A stretch of 64,000 nucleotides of DNA from Camelus bactrianus. Taxonomy: Eukaryota; Chordata; Mammalia; Artiodactyla; Camelidae. The notes below the pieces were generated by a model, which worked only from the letters and a program-made list of their open reading frames with translations, was not told where the DNA came from and did not search any database. Both the position numbers and the translations under genes were made by a program. Position 1 is the stretch's first letter, and every line of letters begins with the position of its first letter. The DNA lies in assembly GCF_048773025.1 (NCBI RefSeq), contig NC_133541.1:115909912-115973911 (forward strand), given 5' to 3'. Below are positions 12,641 through 27,929 of this stretch, piece after piece.

Positions 12641-12733
12641 TATAGTCCGGATGTGTTTCCCCAAAATTCACAGGTTTGAATCCTAATGCCCAGTGTAATG
12701 GTGGTAGGAGGTGGGGCCTTTGGGAGGTAATTA
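12641..12733 (+). mobile_element. MaLR-type LTR fossil, 5' part
   Basis: Contains ccccaaaattcacaggtttg and aggaggtggggcctttggga, the recalled 5' region of MST/MLT1 (ERVL-MaLR) LTRs. Truncated on the right, where an opposite-orientation piece begins. Confidence 0.7.
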
Positions 12734-12962
12734 GTTTGTTCTGGCTGCTATAACAAAACACTACAGACTGGGTGGCTTATAAACAACAAAAATGTATTTC
12801 CAGAGTGATTGGAGCATGGTTGGGTGGGCACTTTCTTCAGGGTTGCAAAATTCTTGTTGCATCCTCACATGGAAGAAGGGGCTGGGGAGTCCTGTGGGGT
12901 CTCTTTATAAGAGCACTAATCCCATTCATGAGGGCCCACCCTCATGACCTAATCACAAAGAC
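12734..12962 (-). mobile_element. MaLR-type LTR fossil
   Basis: Starts gttctggctgctataacaaa and contains actgggtggcttataaacaa and later atgagggcccaccctcatga. This is a MaLR LTR read in reverse, placed head to head with the piece at 12641-12733. Old. Confidence 0.7.
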
Positions 12963-12984
12963 AGGCATATAAGGAAAAAAGGCA

Positions 12985-13200
12985 GCATGACTGAAAGCCA
13001 GCAGAAAAGAACAGACTCACACAGACTTCACATTAGAATTATTGGGTACATGTGTGAAAACAACTGCTTAAAATATTTAAAGATGTATTTGGCAACAGTC
13101 TGTAAAACAGGAGGAAAGAGAATTGGTGAGCTAAAAAGTATGTTTGAAGTAGTTATCCAGAACGCAGCATGGAGATACAGTCTGACATCTTTGTCATTTA
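12985..13200 (+). mobile_element. Possible old L1 fragment
   Basis: The stretch at 13005-13085, with acagacttcacattagaatt and then aaaacaactgcttaaaat, resembles the ORF1-side sequence of old L1. The match is weak. Confidence 0.4.
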
Positions 13201-13239
13201 GTGAAATCAGATTAAATGTAAATATTGGTATTTCTCGGC

Positions 13240-14220
13240 TTAAGATTTACCATCTTTTTTTTCTTGTATCACCCCCTTTTTACTTACCTTTTTGATTAAA
13301 ACTTTTTTCTATTAGTATTGAAATTATGTTCTATTTTTGATTCCTCTAGATTTTACAATATTCATCAGTCACCAAAACCTTCACCCTAATATAATACCTC
13401 AAACCTTTTTAATCTCTCTTGATTTATATATCATTGTCGTCTGGTATTCTAAGTCCATTGTAACAACTCTAGATTTTCATTGTTTGGTATAAAATGTTCA
13501 GTTACATTTGCCTACCTGTTTTGCTCTTCATTTCTTTTTGCATCTCAAAACCCCATCTGAGATCACTTTCCTTCCACATTAAAATGCATTAAAATTTCCT
13601 TTAATGAGGGTCAGCAGGGAATGAGTAAGAGACATTTTTGTCTTAAAATGTGCTTATTTCATCCTCACTCATAAGATAATTTCATTGGGTAAAAAATTTT
13701 AGGTTGACAGTTACTTTCTACTTTCATACTGACTTTACATTCTACTCATTTGGCTTCCAGTGTTGCTGTTGAGAAGTCTGTTGTTCCTTTAAAGATAATT
13801 TTAATTCTTTGGCTGTTATTTTTTCCCTTTGATTTTCTGCAGTTGCACTATGATGTGTGTCGATGTGATTTTATAAATCTATCCTAGTTTGTGTCCTTTG
13901 GGCTTTTAAATCTATAGATTTGTATTTTTCATCAGTTCTGAATATCCTCAGCCCCATCACCTCTGCCCTTTGTCTTCTGTCTTTGCCTTCTAAGACTGTG
14001 ATTAAATGTTAGAACTTCCCAGTGAGATCTTCCCATCTCTCTGGGTTTTCTCATATTTCTCTATCTCCATGCAGACCATCTACATTTTAAAAAAAAGTCT
14101 TTTTCTATGTTTTTGGTAGGAAACTGACCCAAATAACCTAGCCTACCCTTTCCAGAAAAAAAGTATTGCCTCACCTTTTCAATATTTTTCTCTTTTCTAG
14201 ACTTTGAGGTTTTCTAGTCT
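13240..14220 (-). mobile_element. Old L1 fragment, 5' half
   Basis: Plus-strand phrases gttgctgttgagaagtctgt, ttctgcagttgcactatgat and catcagttctgaatatcctc follow the recalled old L1 sequence read on the minus strand. Diverged and not open. Confidence 0.65.
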
Positions 14221-16589
14221 AGATTTTTAGATTTATATACTTTATTTCTATCCTTCTAGTGCTTGCCCATGACATTTTGCCATATTTAACTCAAAATCTA
14301 GATAAACAGCATCTTGACCCTCCTCCCAAATAACACAAGCACTTTAGCCTGCGTCACACAGATCTTCCAGCTTCCAATTTACCTATTGTCCAATATTTCA
14401 ATTCTATTTCTTTCAGCCTTGAGAATTAGATGTGGCCTTTTTTAAGTGTTTTGATTTGCCTATATATGTCAGAAAACTAATTTTTCTCTTTGCATATCAA
14501 ACGTTCCCTGGAAGTGGGTGGGGCTTGTGGTCCCTAAACCAGCTTGAGTCCAGAGGAGGGCCTGCACCAGCTCATTTGATCTGCACCACAAAGTCTGGGA
14601 TGGAAAGACCCCTTCCTCATCTGGGATCAGTCCCAGCAGCACACATCCGGCCTGAGGTAGGCTCAAGGCCTGAGCACTTGGTAGACTGCAGCCCATTTTC
14701 TGTGTCTGAGTCAATGGAGGCTGCAGTGGGAACATGCCCTGGTGTTCAGTGGGCTGGGACACTCTGAATCCCCATGTCGTAGCCGTCTTCTACCTTGTTA
14801 TCTAACCTGTGTCTCTCTCAAAAGTACATGATGCAGTAGGTCCAGGTGGAGCTCATGCAGGTGTGTGTGTGAGGGGGTTGGGGGCCTCAAGCCACTGGCA
14901 CACCAACAGCCCTGGCCACATGAAAACCTTAAGTAATCTGATCATCTCAGTTAGAGCTGGTCCTATATTCAGCAAATGAAAGGATGTTGACGCTCAGTGG
15001 CCACTGGAAATCAGTACTCTACAGCCTCTTTCCTTTCTGCCCACTGTGTACCAGGCCTGCCAAGGACTGGCCACCCTGGAGGATGCACGAGCATTTCCGA
15101 TGCTGCCTTTGATCAGGCCATCCTATTTCCCACTCCTCCCTCTTAAAAAGACCCAATCAACATCCTGTTTAGATGTCACCCTGCCTCCCTTCCAGTGGCT
15201 GCAGCTCACTTTCCTTGCAACATTCATGGTTTAGTTCAGCATCCATTAGGGCGGCTTTGTGTGTGGTCTCTCCCCACTACCTACTCCTGCTACCTAGTGC
15301 CTAGGACAGTGTGCCTAGCAGATCGTCAACAAGTACTTGCTGAATAAGTTAATACAAATCTGTGGATGGGGTCAGGTTTGCCAGTGCTGCATGTAGAGAA
15401 GGACAAAGAGCAGGAGTGGCTGTGACATTCCCAAGTGGAGCTGAGTGGCAGAAATGCCTTCCCTCTCCTTTTTCTACCATAATCCTCCCACCTCCACCCC
15501 CACCATCAAAACTTACCTTGTTTGAAGGCAGAGTGAGAGAAATACTCCTAGAGAGAGGCATGTGTATAGAAAAAGGAATCCTGGAGAGAACCAGGAAACT
15601 ATGTGACCAGACACTGTTCTCTTGTTAAGAGTAGATTTTGCAGCCAGAGAGACCTGACTTAGAATTCAGCCTCTACTGAAAGACCCCACCCAGAGTATTC
15701 TCAAACAGGTTACTTAATTCTCAGAAGACTCTCTTTTTACTCTGAGTTTCCTAGTTACCCGCCTTATATATAGTTAACAATACTGTGTTAATTTCTACTC
15801 TTCCCAAGAGAACTGTTTCTGTGTAACGACTGGACCACTCACACAGCCTGTCCACTCCCAGGGGTTAGGATCCAGCCCCAGCAGGATCAATCCAATCTGC
15901 ACTTCTCCTGACGGAGGCGCCACCTAATTTCTCATGAAATTTGAGCTACTAGCCCTGTGGGATGAGTCCCCTGCTGCCTCCTTGGTTTGGATTTGGTATA
16001 ACTTACCCCACAAAGATATGACAGACAAGTGGCTTTCTCCGTATGCTACTCCACCTAAAGTATGTCACAGCCTGTTTACTTTTGAAGAATTGCTTTATTG
16101 GAGTTTCACCTTACCTTGCCTTGCAAGAGCCACTATCTGGCTCTTCATGGCCAAGAGAGTGAGCCCTCAACAAAGTATGCATAACATTTTACAACAGACA
16201 ATACACACACATAATGAATGAAATCTTTACAATAACACAATCCAAGACAATCAAACATTGAACAGGTTAAGAATGAATTTCCTACTATCCCTTGATTACT
16301 AGTAGCTACTTAGCTTTTTAGTTCCCGCGATAAAATGCCCTCCTTCTCAGCATTCCTATTCATAGGAATCCCTGAATCAATTCTTTCTGTGTAAGGTGCA
16401 AATTCATGTTGAGATGTGTTCCATTAGTCATCGAATGTGCTGAATTTCTTTCCATGGTAAAACCCTTCCTTTGTAGCATAACATGTGAGGTTTTCACTTA
16501 TCACACATTCATCATTCATTGAGGGGGTTCATTTGAAATTTTAAGTTTTACCCATTAAAATAGTATATCACAACATTACAACAGGACAG
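14221..16589. other. Intergenic, downstream of ZFP62
   Basis: No protein domain was recognised in the frames at 14432-14767 or 15934-16221. A weak MIR-like match lies near 15640-15765. Nothing else could be supported. Confidence 0.4.
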
Positions 16590-17223
16590 CACAGTCAACT
16601 TGCATTTATTTATGAGTGACTCTCTCTTATCTCCTGTTAGATTTATAAGTCTACACTTTTTACATTTCCTACAGTGAAATCCAAATTGTGTTTCAGAAGT
16701 TGCCATCATTCCCCCGAATCATTTAGTTATGTCAAGGTTATACTTCATGATCACTGCTATCTGGGTTTATATTCCCTGAAGCCTCTCTCTCCCTGAATTT
16801 GCCTACTGGAGGTCCTTCTTGGGTCTTTTCCACTGACCAGTGGATAACTGGGATTCAAGGCTATACCTGAATTTCCTACATTTCTGTTCAGAGTTTACCC
16901 AAATGTGAACTTTCTGATGGTGACTATATGACTTCTAATTGAAGTCTTTTCCTCATATGTGTGTTTTCATTTATGTCCAGAAATGTCTGCTCCATCACTT
17001 TGACAGGTTTTATCCCCAGTACAAACTATTTTACATTCCATAAGGGCTCAATTACTTTGACACTGGAACCTTCTTTGCTGGCTATGATTGAAAAATCACA
17101 GAAAAAAGTTACTCATGAATTCACCTATACTATGTAAATTATAAGCCATGAACAATGACCTCAGATGCTCTTGTAAGGTTTTTCTTCCACTTGAGTTCTT
17201 TGATACCTGGTAAGCTCTGCCTC
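16590..17223 (-). other. ZFP62: Probable ZFP62 3'UTR
   Basis: This follows the ZFP62 stop codon on the minus strand and carries no obvious young repeat. The nearest clean poly(A) signal on the minus strand is AATAAA at 16605-16610. The part at about 16870-17060 keeps short zinc-finger-like phrases (see findings), which suggests the finger array was once longer. The transcript end is inferred. Confidence 0.5.
16605..16610 (-). terminator. Candidate poly(A) signal for ZFP62
   Basis: AATAAA on the minus strand, about 615 bases past the stop codon, followed by a GT-rich stretch (ctgttgtaatgttgtgat on that strand). Other AATAAA words occur further downstream, for example near 16093, so the choice is uncertain. 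Confidence 0.4.
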
Positions 17224-19995
<2,772 letters not shown>

Positions 19996-20644
19996 TTACA
20001 TCCGAAAGCACTCATTCACTCAACAAATGTTTATTGATGGATACAACACTGGACAGGCCAACATTTCTGCCCCTGTGGAGCTAATGTGAAAATGCCAGAG
20101 CCCTGGATTGTCAATGGAACAAAGAGCTTTTCTATTCTTGCAAAACAGCTTAGCATGAAGGCAAGTTGAAATGGGTTGAAATAAGGCACAGAACCAAGGG
20201 CAACAATGATCAGTTTTTGAAAAATGCCACCTAGTCTTGGAAAAACAGAGGGTAGAAGGAATCTCTGAAGAATTAAGAGACAGAAAGATTAGTAAGACAA
20301 AAGCTAAGAAGACATAATTAGCAGAAGGCAGACAAAACTAAAGGAGAAATGAGTACATGGGTAAAGGTATTGGAAAGTTGGTTATGAAATCATGAGGACA
20401 GTCAGGTCAGAGATAAGAAAGAAAACGAGCTACAGCTGCCTGCTATTGGTATGGCCTCCTGGATTTCCACCCCAAAGAAAATACTGACCCTGGAGAGCAG
20501 TTTAGTCAGGGAGGAACTCTACATGGAAGAACATATTCTGGCCTTCCAGGCAAAGAGCTTTCACTCCTACTTTATGAACAGGCTAACTTGAGTCAGAGCA
20601 TATCAAAGATCAGAAGCTAAAACACAAAGCATTAAGCAAAGGAA

Positions 20645-20830
20645 ATAATACTGCCTAGGTTCAAATACCTAGAAGCTGTGTGACCTCAAGAAAGTTATTT
20701 AACCTCTTTATGCCACAGCTTCCTCTTCTGTAAAATGAGGGCAACAGAACTGCTGTATTAAATAGCCTATATAAAGCACTGAGAACAATGCCAGTCACCT
20801 GGTTAGTTCTATATGCTATATCACCTATTT
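20645..20830 (+). repeat. MIR SINE fragment
   Basis: Contains gctgtgtgacctcaagaaag, tcttctgtaaaatgagggca and ataaagcactgagaacaatg in MIR order. One of the better preserved MIRs here. Confidence 0.75.
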
Positions 20831-21789
20831 TATTATTCAAACAAGGCCAAGTTACTGGATCAGGGCTGGAACCTGAGGATAAAGCACAGGACTCAGGAAA
20901 GGTAAAATCCTTCTCCAGCCAGGGGCCAGGCAGTGACTCTCTGTTCTCCTTAAGGCACTCTACCCACAGCTGGCTACCTACTAAAAGACTGACTCCTGAG
21001 ACATCTCCCACCAACTTAGACAATCAGACATTTGTGATTAGGCTGAGTTAAAATTCAGACCTCTTCTCTTACCCTGGGTGTCAGACTCTCTTGGTCAGTA
21101 CTCTGTAACTCTATTTAGAAATTCTATATGTGAACACGTGACAAGGAAGCAGGGGCAATAAAAGAGAAGTAAGATATATACTCTGGAGTGGACATGTATA
21201 AAGAATCACACTCATCATCCAACTTATGCTAATGGGTTTGGAGTGACAAATTCTGAATTAAAATGAATAGAACAGTGGCCAAGAACTCAGAATATCACCA
21301 GGAAGATAAAATAATAATCACTCAGTAGACATTTAAACCAAAGGTGGTTCACCTGAAAAAGCTTCACAAAATGACTGTTAAGTAATATCAGATAAGAGAT
21401 CATTAGAAATCACCGAGAGAAGACAGCACAACCTAAGTTCCTTGCTCCCTTTCTTTACTACCTGGGGCAAAGCAGTCCATGTCACTTAAAATGTGAGGGC
21501 TAATGGGTGGGCAGTGGAATTCCAGACCATCAACAGCAACACACCTTTTATCTGTGCCGAATCCTGCTCCTACCACACCAGGGATCATGTTCCATCCATT
21601 CCCTTGGCCTTGGCCCCTCCAATGCTACTCACCCTCAGCCCACAGAAAGGAAAGATGTTCAAGTTTCTACAGCCTTAAAACCAAATCCCCTAAAATTGCC
21701 AGGAAAACACAAAAAATTTATCAGGAGGGGCTGGGAGGAAGGGCTACAAGGGAGGAGGACTAGCCACACTAGATAGATAAATACACCAA

Positions 21790-22720
21790 AAAGCTGCTAA
21801 AATTAAAACAGTGTGATATTGGTGTATAAATAAACAGAATGGAATCAAAATCTAGAAACAGTCCCAGTTACACACAGAAATCAAGTATATAATAAGGATG
21901 GCATATCAAATTATTGAGGCAAAAAGGGTCTTTTTAATAGTGTTGAAACAACTATAAAGCCACTTGGAAAAAATAAAATTAGGTTCATTCTTTACACCAC
22001 ACACAGGAATAAACTCCAAATGTAGCAGAACTCTAAATATTAAAAAGTGGCACTATACAAATTTTAGAAGAAAACACAGGTGAATGCCTCTATAACCTGA
22101 GTACACAGAGAGTGTTCTGTGACCCAGATGCAATAAAAGACTGATAAATCTGACTGTATAGAAATAAAAGTAAAATTGCATGGCAAAAATATCATAAGCA
22201 AAATCAAGAAATAAATGACCAAGAGGCAGAAAATATTTGCAACATACATCATGTGTAAGGCCTAGTACCCTAATATTCAAAGAATCTTTAAAAGTTGGAG
22301 AAAAATAGACTAAAAATCCTACAGAAAAAATGGGCAAAAGACGTAATAGACAATTCACAAAAAGAAATACTAAAACAGTCCTTAAAAGTATTTTCAGTTT
22401 CACTCATAGTAAGAGAAATGCAAATAAGAATTATACTAAGATCTCCTTTCTCATCTGTCAGATTGGCAAATAGTCAAAAGCTTAATAGCATACTCTGTGG
22501 GTGAGGGTGTGGCGAAACAGGCACTCTCATCCATCACTGGGAATGCAAACTGGCATAACACCTGTTGAAGGAAATTTGCCAAAATCTACACAACTATGTA
22601 CACATTATACTCTAATCCAGAAATCCCATCTAGGAATTTATAGTGAAGATACACTTCCAATACAAAAGTATATATGCACAAAGTTATTCATCACAGCATT
22701 ATTTTAAATTACAGGGTCAG
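21790..22720 (+). mobile_element. Old L1 fragment, ORF2 3' part
   Basis: Phrases aaacagtgtgatattggtgt, agaaaatatttgcaacatac and gggaatgcaaactggcataa follow the 3' part of L1 ORF2. Diverged, with no open frame. The following 22720-23560 ends in ttgaaattacttccaaataa, the kind of A-rich end seen in old L1M elements, but I could not name it. Confidence 0.7.
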
Positions 22721-23869
22721 TCAGTAAATGTGGAGGGAGTAAGTAGACCGGGAATCAAAAAAACACATTCTGCAACAATCAGAGTAAAGACTGGATTAGG
22801 GAGAATTACTGATGGATTCTAAATCCAGGGCGAAATTCTGAGAATGAGCTGTATATATGCATGGTCTTAAAATATTCCTAAAAGAAAAAATAGTACTTTT
22901 ACAGTGGAGAGATTAGACAATGCCTTGGCAAGATGTCTTAAATTAATACCACCAGTGGGGGCACATACATATCATGTGCTCCCAGATGTGACACCCTGAG
23001 GATACATCACCTGTTAGAAAGCATTACCTGAACTGAAACACAAGGAAACATCAAGTAAATCAGGTAATTTTCCAAAATAAAGAACATTCTACTAAAAGAT
23101 ATTTATATTCTTCAAAAGCATCATTTTCATAAAAGACAAAGAAAGGCTACAGAAATGCTCCATATGAAAAAAGACTAGAGAGATTTGACCACTAAATTGA
23201 ATACCTGACCTCAACTGGATCTGTACTGGAGGGAAAAGCTGTTATAAAAAATAATTATGTCAACTGACAAAACTGGAATATAGTTAAGTTAGGCAAAAAT
23301 ATCAACATACTGTAACTATGCAACCCTTAGTAAATATACACTGAGTGTTTAGGGATAAAGGGCCATGATGTAAGTTACCCTCAAATGCTTTGGTGGAAAA
23401 AAAAATATATATATATATATGCATGAAAGAGCAACAAAGAGAAGACAAAGGAAGATGTTAAGCACAGGTAAATAAGTAAAGTGTATTTTTTTCACTTTTC
23501 TTATCCTTGAAATTCTTTCTGTATATTTGAAATTACTTCCAAATAAAAAGTTTAAAAAACGCCAAAATGTAAATTTTAAATTCTCTCAACTACACCTTCC
23601 CCTCCAGGTACTGCTTTCGCCATCCTGCCTCCTGTTCAGTTGTGTGTGGAAAAAGTGGTCTTCACGTCTCATCTCCCCTCATGCCTCATCTATTCAACTT
23701 GATTTCTTCTACTCAGTCCGTGCTGCATTAGTTTCTTCGGGGCCAGGTGCTGACTCCCCTGCCTGCTGGCCCCTGGATGTTCCTGGCCCCCTGTTCCACC
23801 CTGGCCCTTTCCACTGCTGACTCTACATACTCTGCCTGGGCAGTCCTGTCTATACACATGGCTCCTACA

Positions 23870-24260
23870 AGCTGTCTGGCAGAGCCTCATCTCTGGCCCA
23901 GACCACTCTCTTCAATTATAGAGCCTCATATCCACCTTGTTCCCTGTTGCCTAAATCAGACGTGGGCTCCTCTCTTTCCCTTATCACTCCACATCCAAAA
24001 GACTTTAAGAACAGCTGATTCTGCTGCCTGCACAGTTCTCAAGTCCCCACGCCCATTCCTAATACTAAGTTCTTAGGTTAAGCCTCCTAAATTCCCTTCT
24101 GCCGTAGTCTCCCTACCTTCACTCTTATCCCTGTCCAATTCTTCCTCCAACAGCTGTCAGGAGTTCTGTAAAATGCACACCTGGGCACTCCCCATTAGGT
24201 GTTCCCAGGCTACTTGGTGAGGTTCTTCAAGCCCTCTGCACCTGGGCAGCTGGAGTGACT
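23870..24260 (-). repeat. Ancient interspersed repeat, family not assigned
   Basis: In reverse complement this reads like a widespread old mammalian repeat, with gatgtggagtgataagggaa and agagaggagcccacgtctga. A related copy on the plus strand is at 25195-25475. I cannot name the family with confidence. Confidence 0.4.
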
Positions 24261-24699
24261 TGCTGGACACCGAAGGGGCCATGCTAATTTACTCCTTGCT
24301 GACACCACACTTACTGATCCGTAGTTCAGGTGGACCCTTTCCCTTCTCTGATAGGCTAATTCTCAGGCCCCTTCATGTCCTCTGGGATTCCTTGTTTGAT
24401 TGGCTGCTGACTGGCCTGCTCTGCATGAAATTACAAATACTTCACTGTTTACCTCCCTGACCTAGGCAGACTCCAGGAGTCTCCCTGTTCTAGCCCTGCT
24501 TAACCTCCTCTCAGTGGAAGCAGTGTATTCCATCATCTGATGTAGTTCACCCAATCCTCTTAATGACTGAAATCAAAATAGCAATATAAACGTGCATCTT
24601 CATTGAAAATAGATAGTTTTCAATAAGATTGAGATAATTAATCCAAGATGAAGAAAAGTTCAGTCAAAAACATGGGCAGAAAAACACTAAAACATGATG

Positions 24700-24925
24700 G
24701 TATTACAAGGGGGGAGTCTGTGGGAGGTACTTAGGTCATGAGAGTGGAGCCTTCGTGAATGGGATTAGTGTTCCAATAAAAGACACCCCACAGAGATCCC
24801 CTGGTGCCTTGATCTTGGACTTCCCAGCCTCCAGAACAGAAAAAACAAATTTCTGTTGTTTATAAGCCACCTTAAAAACCTAGTCTGTGGTATTTTATCA
24901 TAGCAGCCCGCATGGACTAAGACAG
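24700..24925 (+). mobile_element. MaLR-type LTR fossil, 3' part
   Basis: Contains cttaggtcatgagagtggag, ccttgatcttggacttccca and ctgttgtttataagccacct, and ends near catggactaagaca. This is the 3' part of an MST/MLT1-like LTR. Old and solitary. Confidence 0.75.
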
Positions 24926-25194
24926 CTGCTAAACTGTAAAGAGAATGTAACAAAATATTGTTACCCTTATAAATAATACTGAAGATGCACTCTAGTATCT
25001 CAGTTATACCTGAGGCTGAGTATTGCCCAAGGAACTTCTATTATGATCCGTATCCTGCTTTTCTCCCCAGCGACCGGGCTAGTCCTAGGGTCACAGAGAT
25101 GGATAAGACAAGTCCATCAAGGACTTGCAAAACTAGTAGAGTCTGGCAGGAAAATAACCAACACAATAAAAATGGCAGACATGAGGCATGGATG

Positions 25195-25475
25195 AGCTAA
25201 GAGGCAGAAGGGGTAGATTGCTTCAAAAAACTAGGTAGAGCTTCAGGAAGAGATAAACAGCTGTAACAGAGAGAACAGCAGGTGCAAAGGGGCGCGTGTT
25301 CACCACCCACTGGACATCTGGAACAGAGGATGGCAAGCACAGCTGGACAGTGGGCCAAAAATAAGCGCTGCACCAGGGTCTGCCCGTCATACTAAGGAGT
25401 CTAGACTTGACCCCCAGAAGTTTTAGGCAAAGAGTAGCAAACTCGGATATGCATTTTGGAGATAACTTATTCCAT
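25195..25475 (+). repeat. Ancient interspersed repeat, family not assigned
   Basis: Contains gaacagcaggtgcaaagggg and a stretch like gtctagacttgaccccca. It resembles the segment at 23870-24260 in opposite orientation and less clearly stretches near 50190-50340 and 54630-54760. Confidence 0.4.
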
Positions 25476-25477
25476 CA

Positions 25478-25685
25478 AATCAGGAGTTAGCAAAGGGTCA
25501 GATAGAAAACATTTTAGGTTTTGGGGGTCACATTCAATTCTACTGCTTATTTTTCTTTCTTTTTTCTTTTCGGTTTCTTTTTAACACCCCTTAAAAAATG
25601 TAAAAACCATTCTCAGTTTGCAGGCCATACAAAAACAGGCCATAGACCCAAAAGTCTGCCAGTCTCTGTTAGATAATATCAAGGA
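25478..25685 (+). mobile_element. hAT-like DNA transposon fragment
   Basis: The two ends read caggagttagcaaagggtca and catagacccaaaagtctgcc, an imperfect inverted pair typical of a non-autonomous hAT-type element common in mammals. The family is not assigned. Confidence 0.5.
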
Positions 25686-26030
25686 ATCAGAGTAAATTTA
25701 GGATGGTGTGAGGTAACAGCACTGTGGCTATGTTCTAAGTGTCTTTTTTTTTAGACTAAGCTATGCTAGGTGAAACGGTATGATGTCTGGAATTTCCTTT
25801 AAAATACTCCAACAAAGAAAAAGAGAAAGGTGAAACAAAGGTAGGAGAATTCTAATAACTGTGATGGATGTATGGAGTTCACTGTACTATACTACTTTCC
25901 TGTTATGTTTACATTTTTTATCATATAAAATTAAAAGAAATAAAGACCACTCATACTAGTTGCAGTGGGAGAATGGATTGAGGGGAGAGAGAACTGAGTC
26001 CTAGAGTCTGGAAGGAGGTTATTATAACCC

Positions 26031-26110
26031 ATCAAGACAGATGTGATGGCTAACTCATGTATGCCCTAGGACAAAAGGAAGGAATCACTTCAAAAGCACA
26101 ACTCCTGCAC
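26031..26110 (+). repeat. 80-base segment, copy 1 of 2
   Basis: This segment begins atcaagacagatgtgatggc and ends agcacaactcctgcac. It is repeated in the same orientation at 28867-28946 with 4 differences by eye (about 95% identity), far less divergence than the old repeats around it. It lies in ZFP62 intron 1. Confidence 0.85.
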
Positions 26111-27254
26111 AGAGAGAGGGCCAGACGGGTTTAATTTCTCAAAAGTTCTCAGCATTGATGGGGAAACTCCTCTTTAACCAGTTCTCAACAGGGAGCAAGC
26201 ATGACCCAATAGCATGGTTACATTAGTTAAAAATTTGAGCCATAGATAACCATCCACTCCTTCCAAATTACACATGACCCAGAAACTCTGGGCACCTCTA
26301 TGCTGGTTGTTCACATTCTATCACCAATGTCTAGAAAAGCTCGGGGAGATAGTAAGAACCTACCCTTAATGCTTACTATTCCTACCCAGGAGTCAGAAGC
26401 CACTTCTCAAGAGACTAGGCAACTCACAAAAGAGGAATTGTGGCTCACTCTGGCTGAAAATTCTTGCCTTAACAACAGACTTCAGCAAGCAACAGCTGCA
26501 ACATGCCTGCAGCTACTATGGATTTTCGGAGTCCTGACCATATTCCACAAGTCAGTCTACCATATGGATTCTGTGCCTTAAGTTCTTGATATCATACTGG
26601 ACTTGGAGGTGACCATACAAAGAAAAAGAGAAAACAAGAGGAAATGTGAACACAAAATACTTACCAACTCAGAAGAAAGAAGTGGGAGGATGGGACAAAT
26701 GAAAGATGGGACTAAGGAGTGAGAGAAGTGACATGCAGATGGCAAGAGAGAGAGTATGGTTTGTGCTTTATTACTGCATTTAGCTTACGAGTATCAGAAT
26801 TGTAAATGGTTAACATAAGTTGGTTCTACTGATTAATCCTTATGATTAAAGATGATTTTTCCTTAAAATAAAAAATGAAATAGAACATTCTCATACCTGG
26901 TAGTAGAGAAGAGATTTCAAGTCACCCTAAGGAATAAAGTAAACAAAGGAGATTCTGAAAGGGAGGCTGAGAGATTTTTCTGAAGCTAAAGGGGCAAAGA
27001 TTGGCTTGAGGAGAATCATTAATAGAACTAGTTTATTAGGCTGCTGTAAAGCTAAGTATCATAAACACAAGTCTCAGGAGAGAAAAGCTACATGGTTTAA
27101 TTTGTTCTCTAAACACTCTATATGAGTTACTATAATAATGACTTGGCATATTTGACAATGTAGCAATACCTGGCTGAGTTAACATAAAACAAAACTTTTT
27201 TATGACGGTTAATCCTTTCTTTTAAAAAACCCTGCTCAGATATGCCCTAGTACA

Positions 27255-27394
27255 ACATCATTGCGTACATCATTGTTTAAAGTGACAAAAAAAAAAAATG
27301 GAAACAACCCAAATGCCCTGAATAGATCCAAAAATTATGAAACATCCAACAGTGGTCAATCCAATACCACAGCAGTATATTTAAAAAAGAGAAG

Positions 27395-27425
<31 letters not shown>

Positions 27426-27760
27426 GAAAGAAAGAAAGAAAAAAAAAAAGCCCTTCATGTTCTGATGATCTCTAAAACAGATTAAGCAAAAGAAGCAAGT
27501 GGCAGAGCTCTGAACAGTACCCTACCACCTATGTGAAAAAAGGGGGCACTAACATTCCTATTTGCCAGTGTTTGCACAAAGAAATTCTGGAAGGATACAT
27601 TCAAATAAACTAACAAATGTGGTTGGTGATCTGAGGGGTTGGGCCTAGGAATATGGGCAGAAGAAAACCTTTTCACTGACAGCTTTTCATATTTTTAAGA
27701 TCTGAATCATAAGAATGAATACATTACATATTCAAAAATTTATTTTAAAAAAATCCTCGT
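27255..27760 (+). mobile_element. Old L1 3' fragment with long A-rich run
   Basis: Contains acaacccaaatgccctgaat and gtaccctaccacctatgtga, phrases of the ORF2 end and 3'UTR of old L1. A pure A run with AAAG units lies at 27391-27450. Confidence 0.6.
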
Positions 27761-27929
27761 GCTTTCAAAAAGTGAACACTCCTGGCGGCCACCTAGTCCA
27801 AACGTCTTAGAGCAGCACACCCAGCCCCAGCCATCTTTCACATCCTCAAGCCTGGGTTCCCGCAGGCTGTCCCCAGGTCTAGGAGCCTCTCGACCTTCTC
27901 CCTACCTAGTCAATTCCTGATCATCTTGT

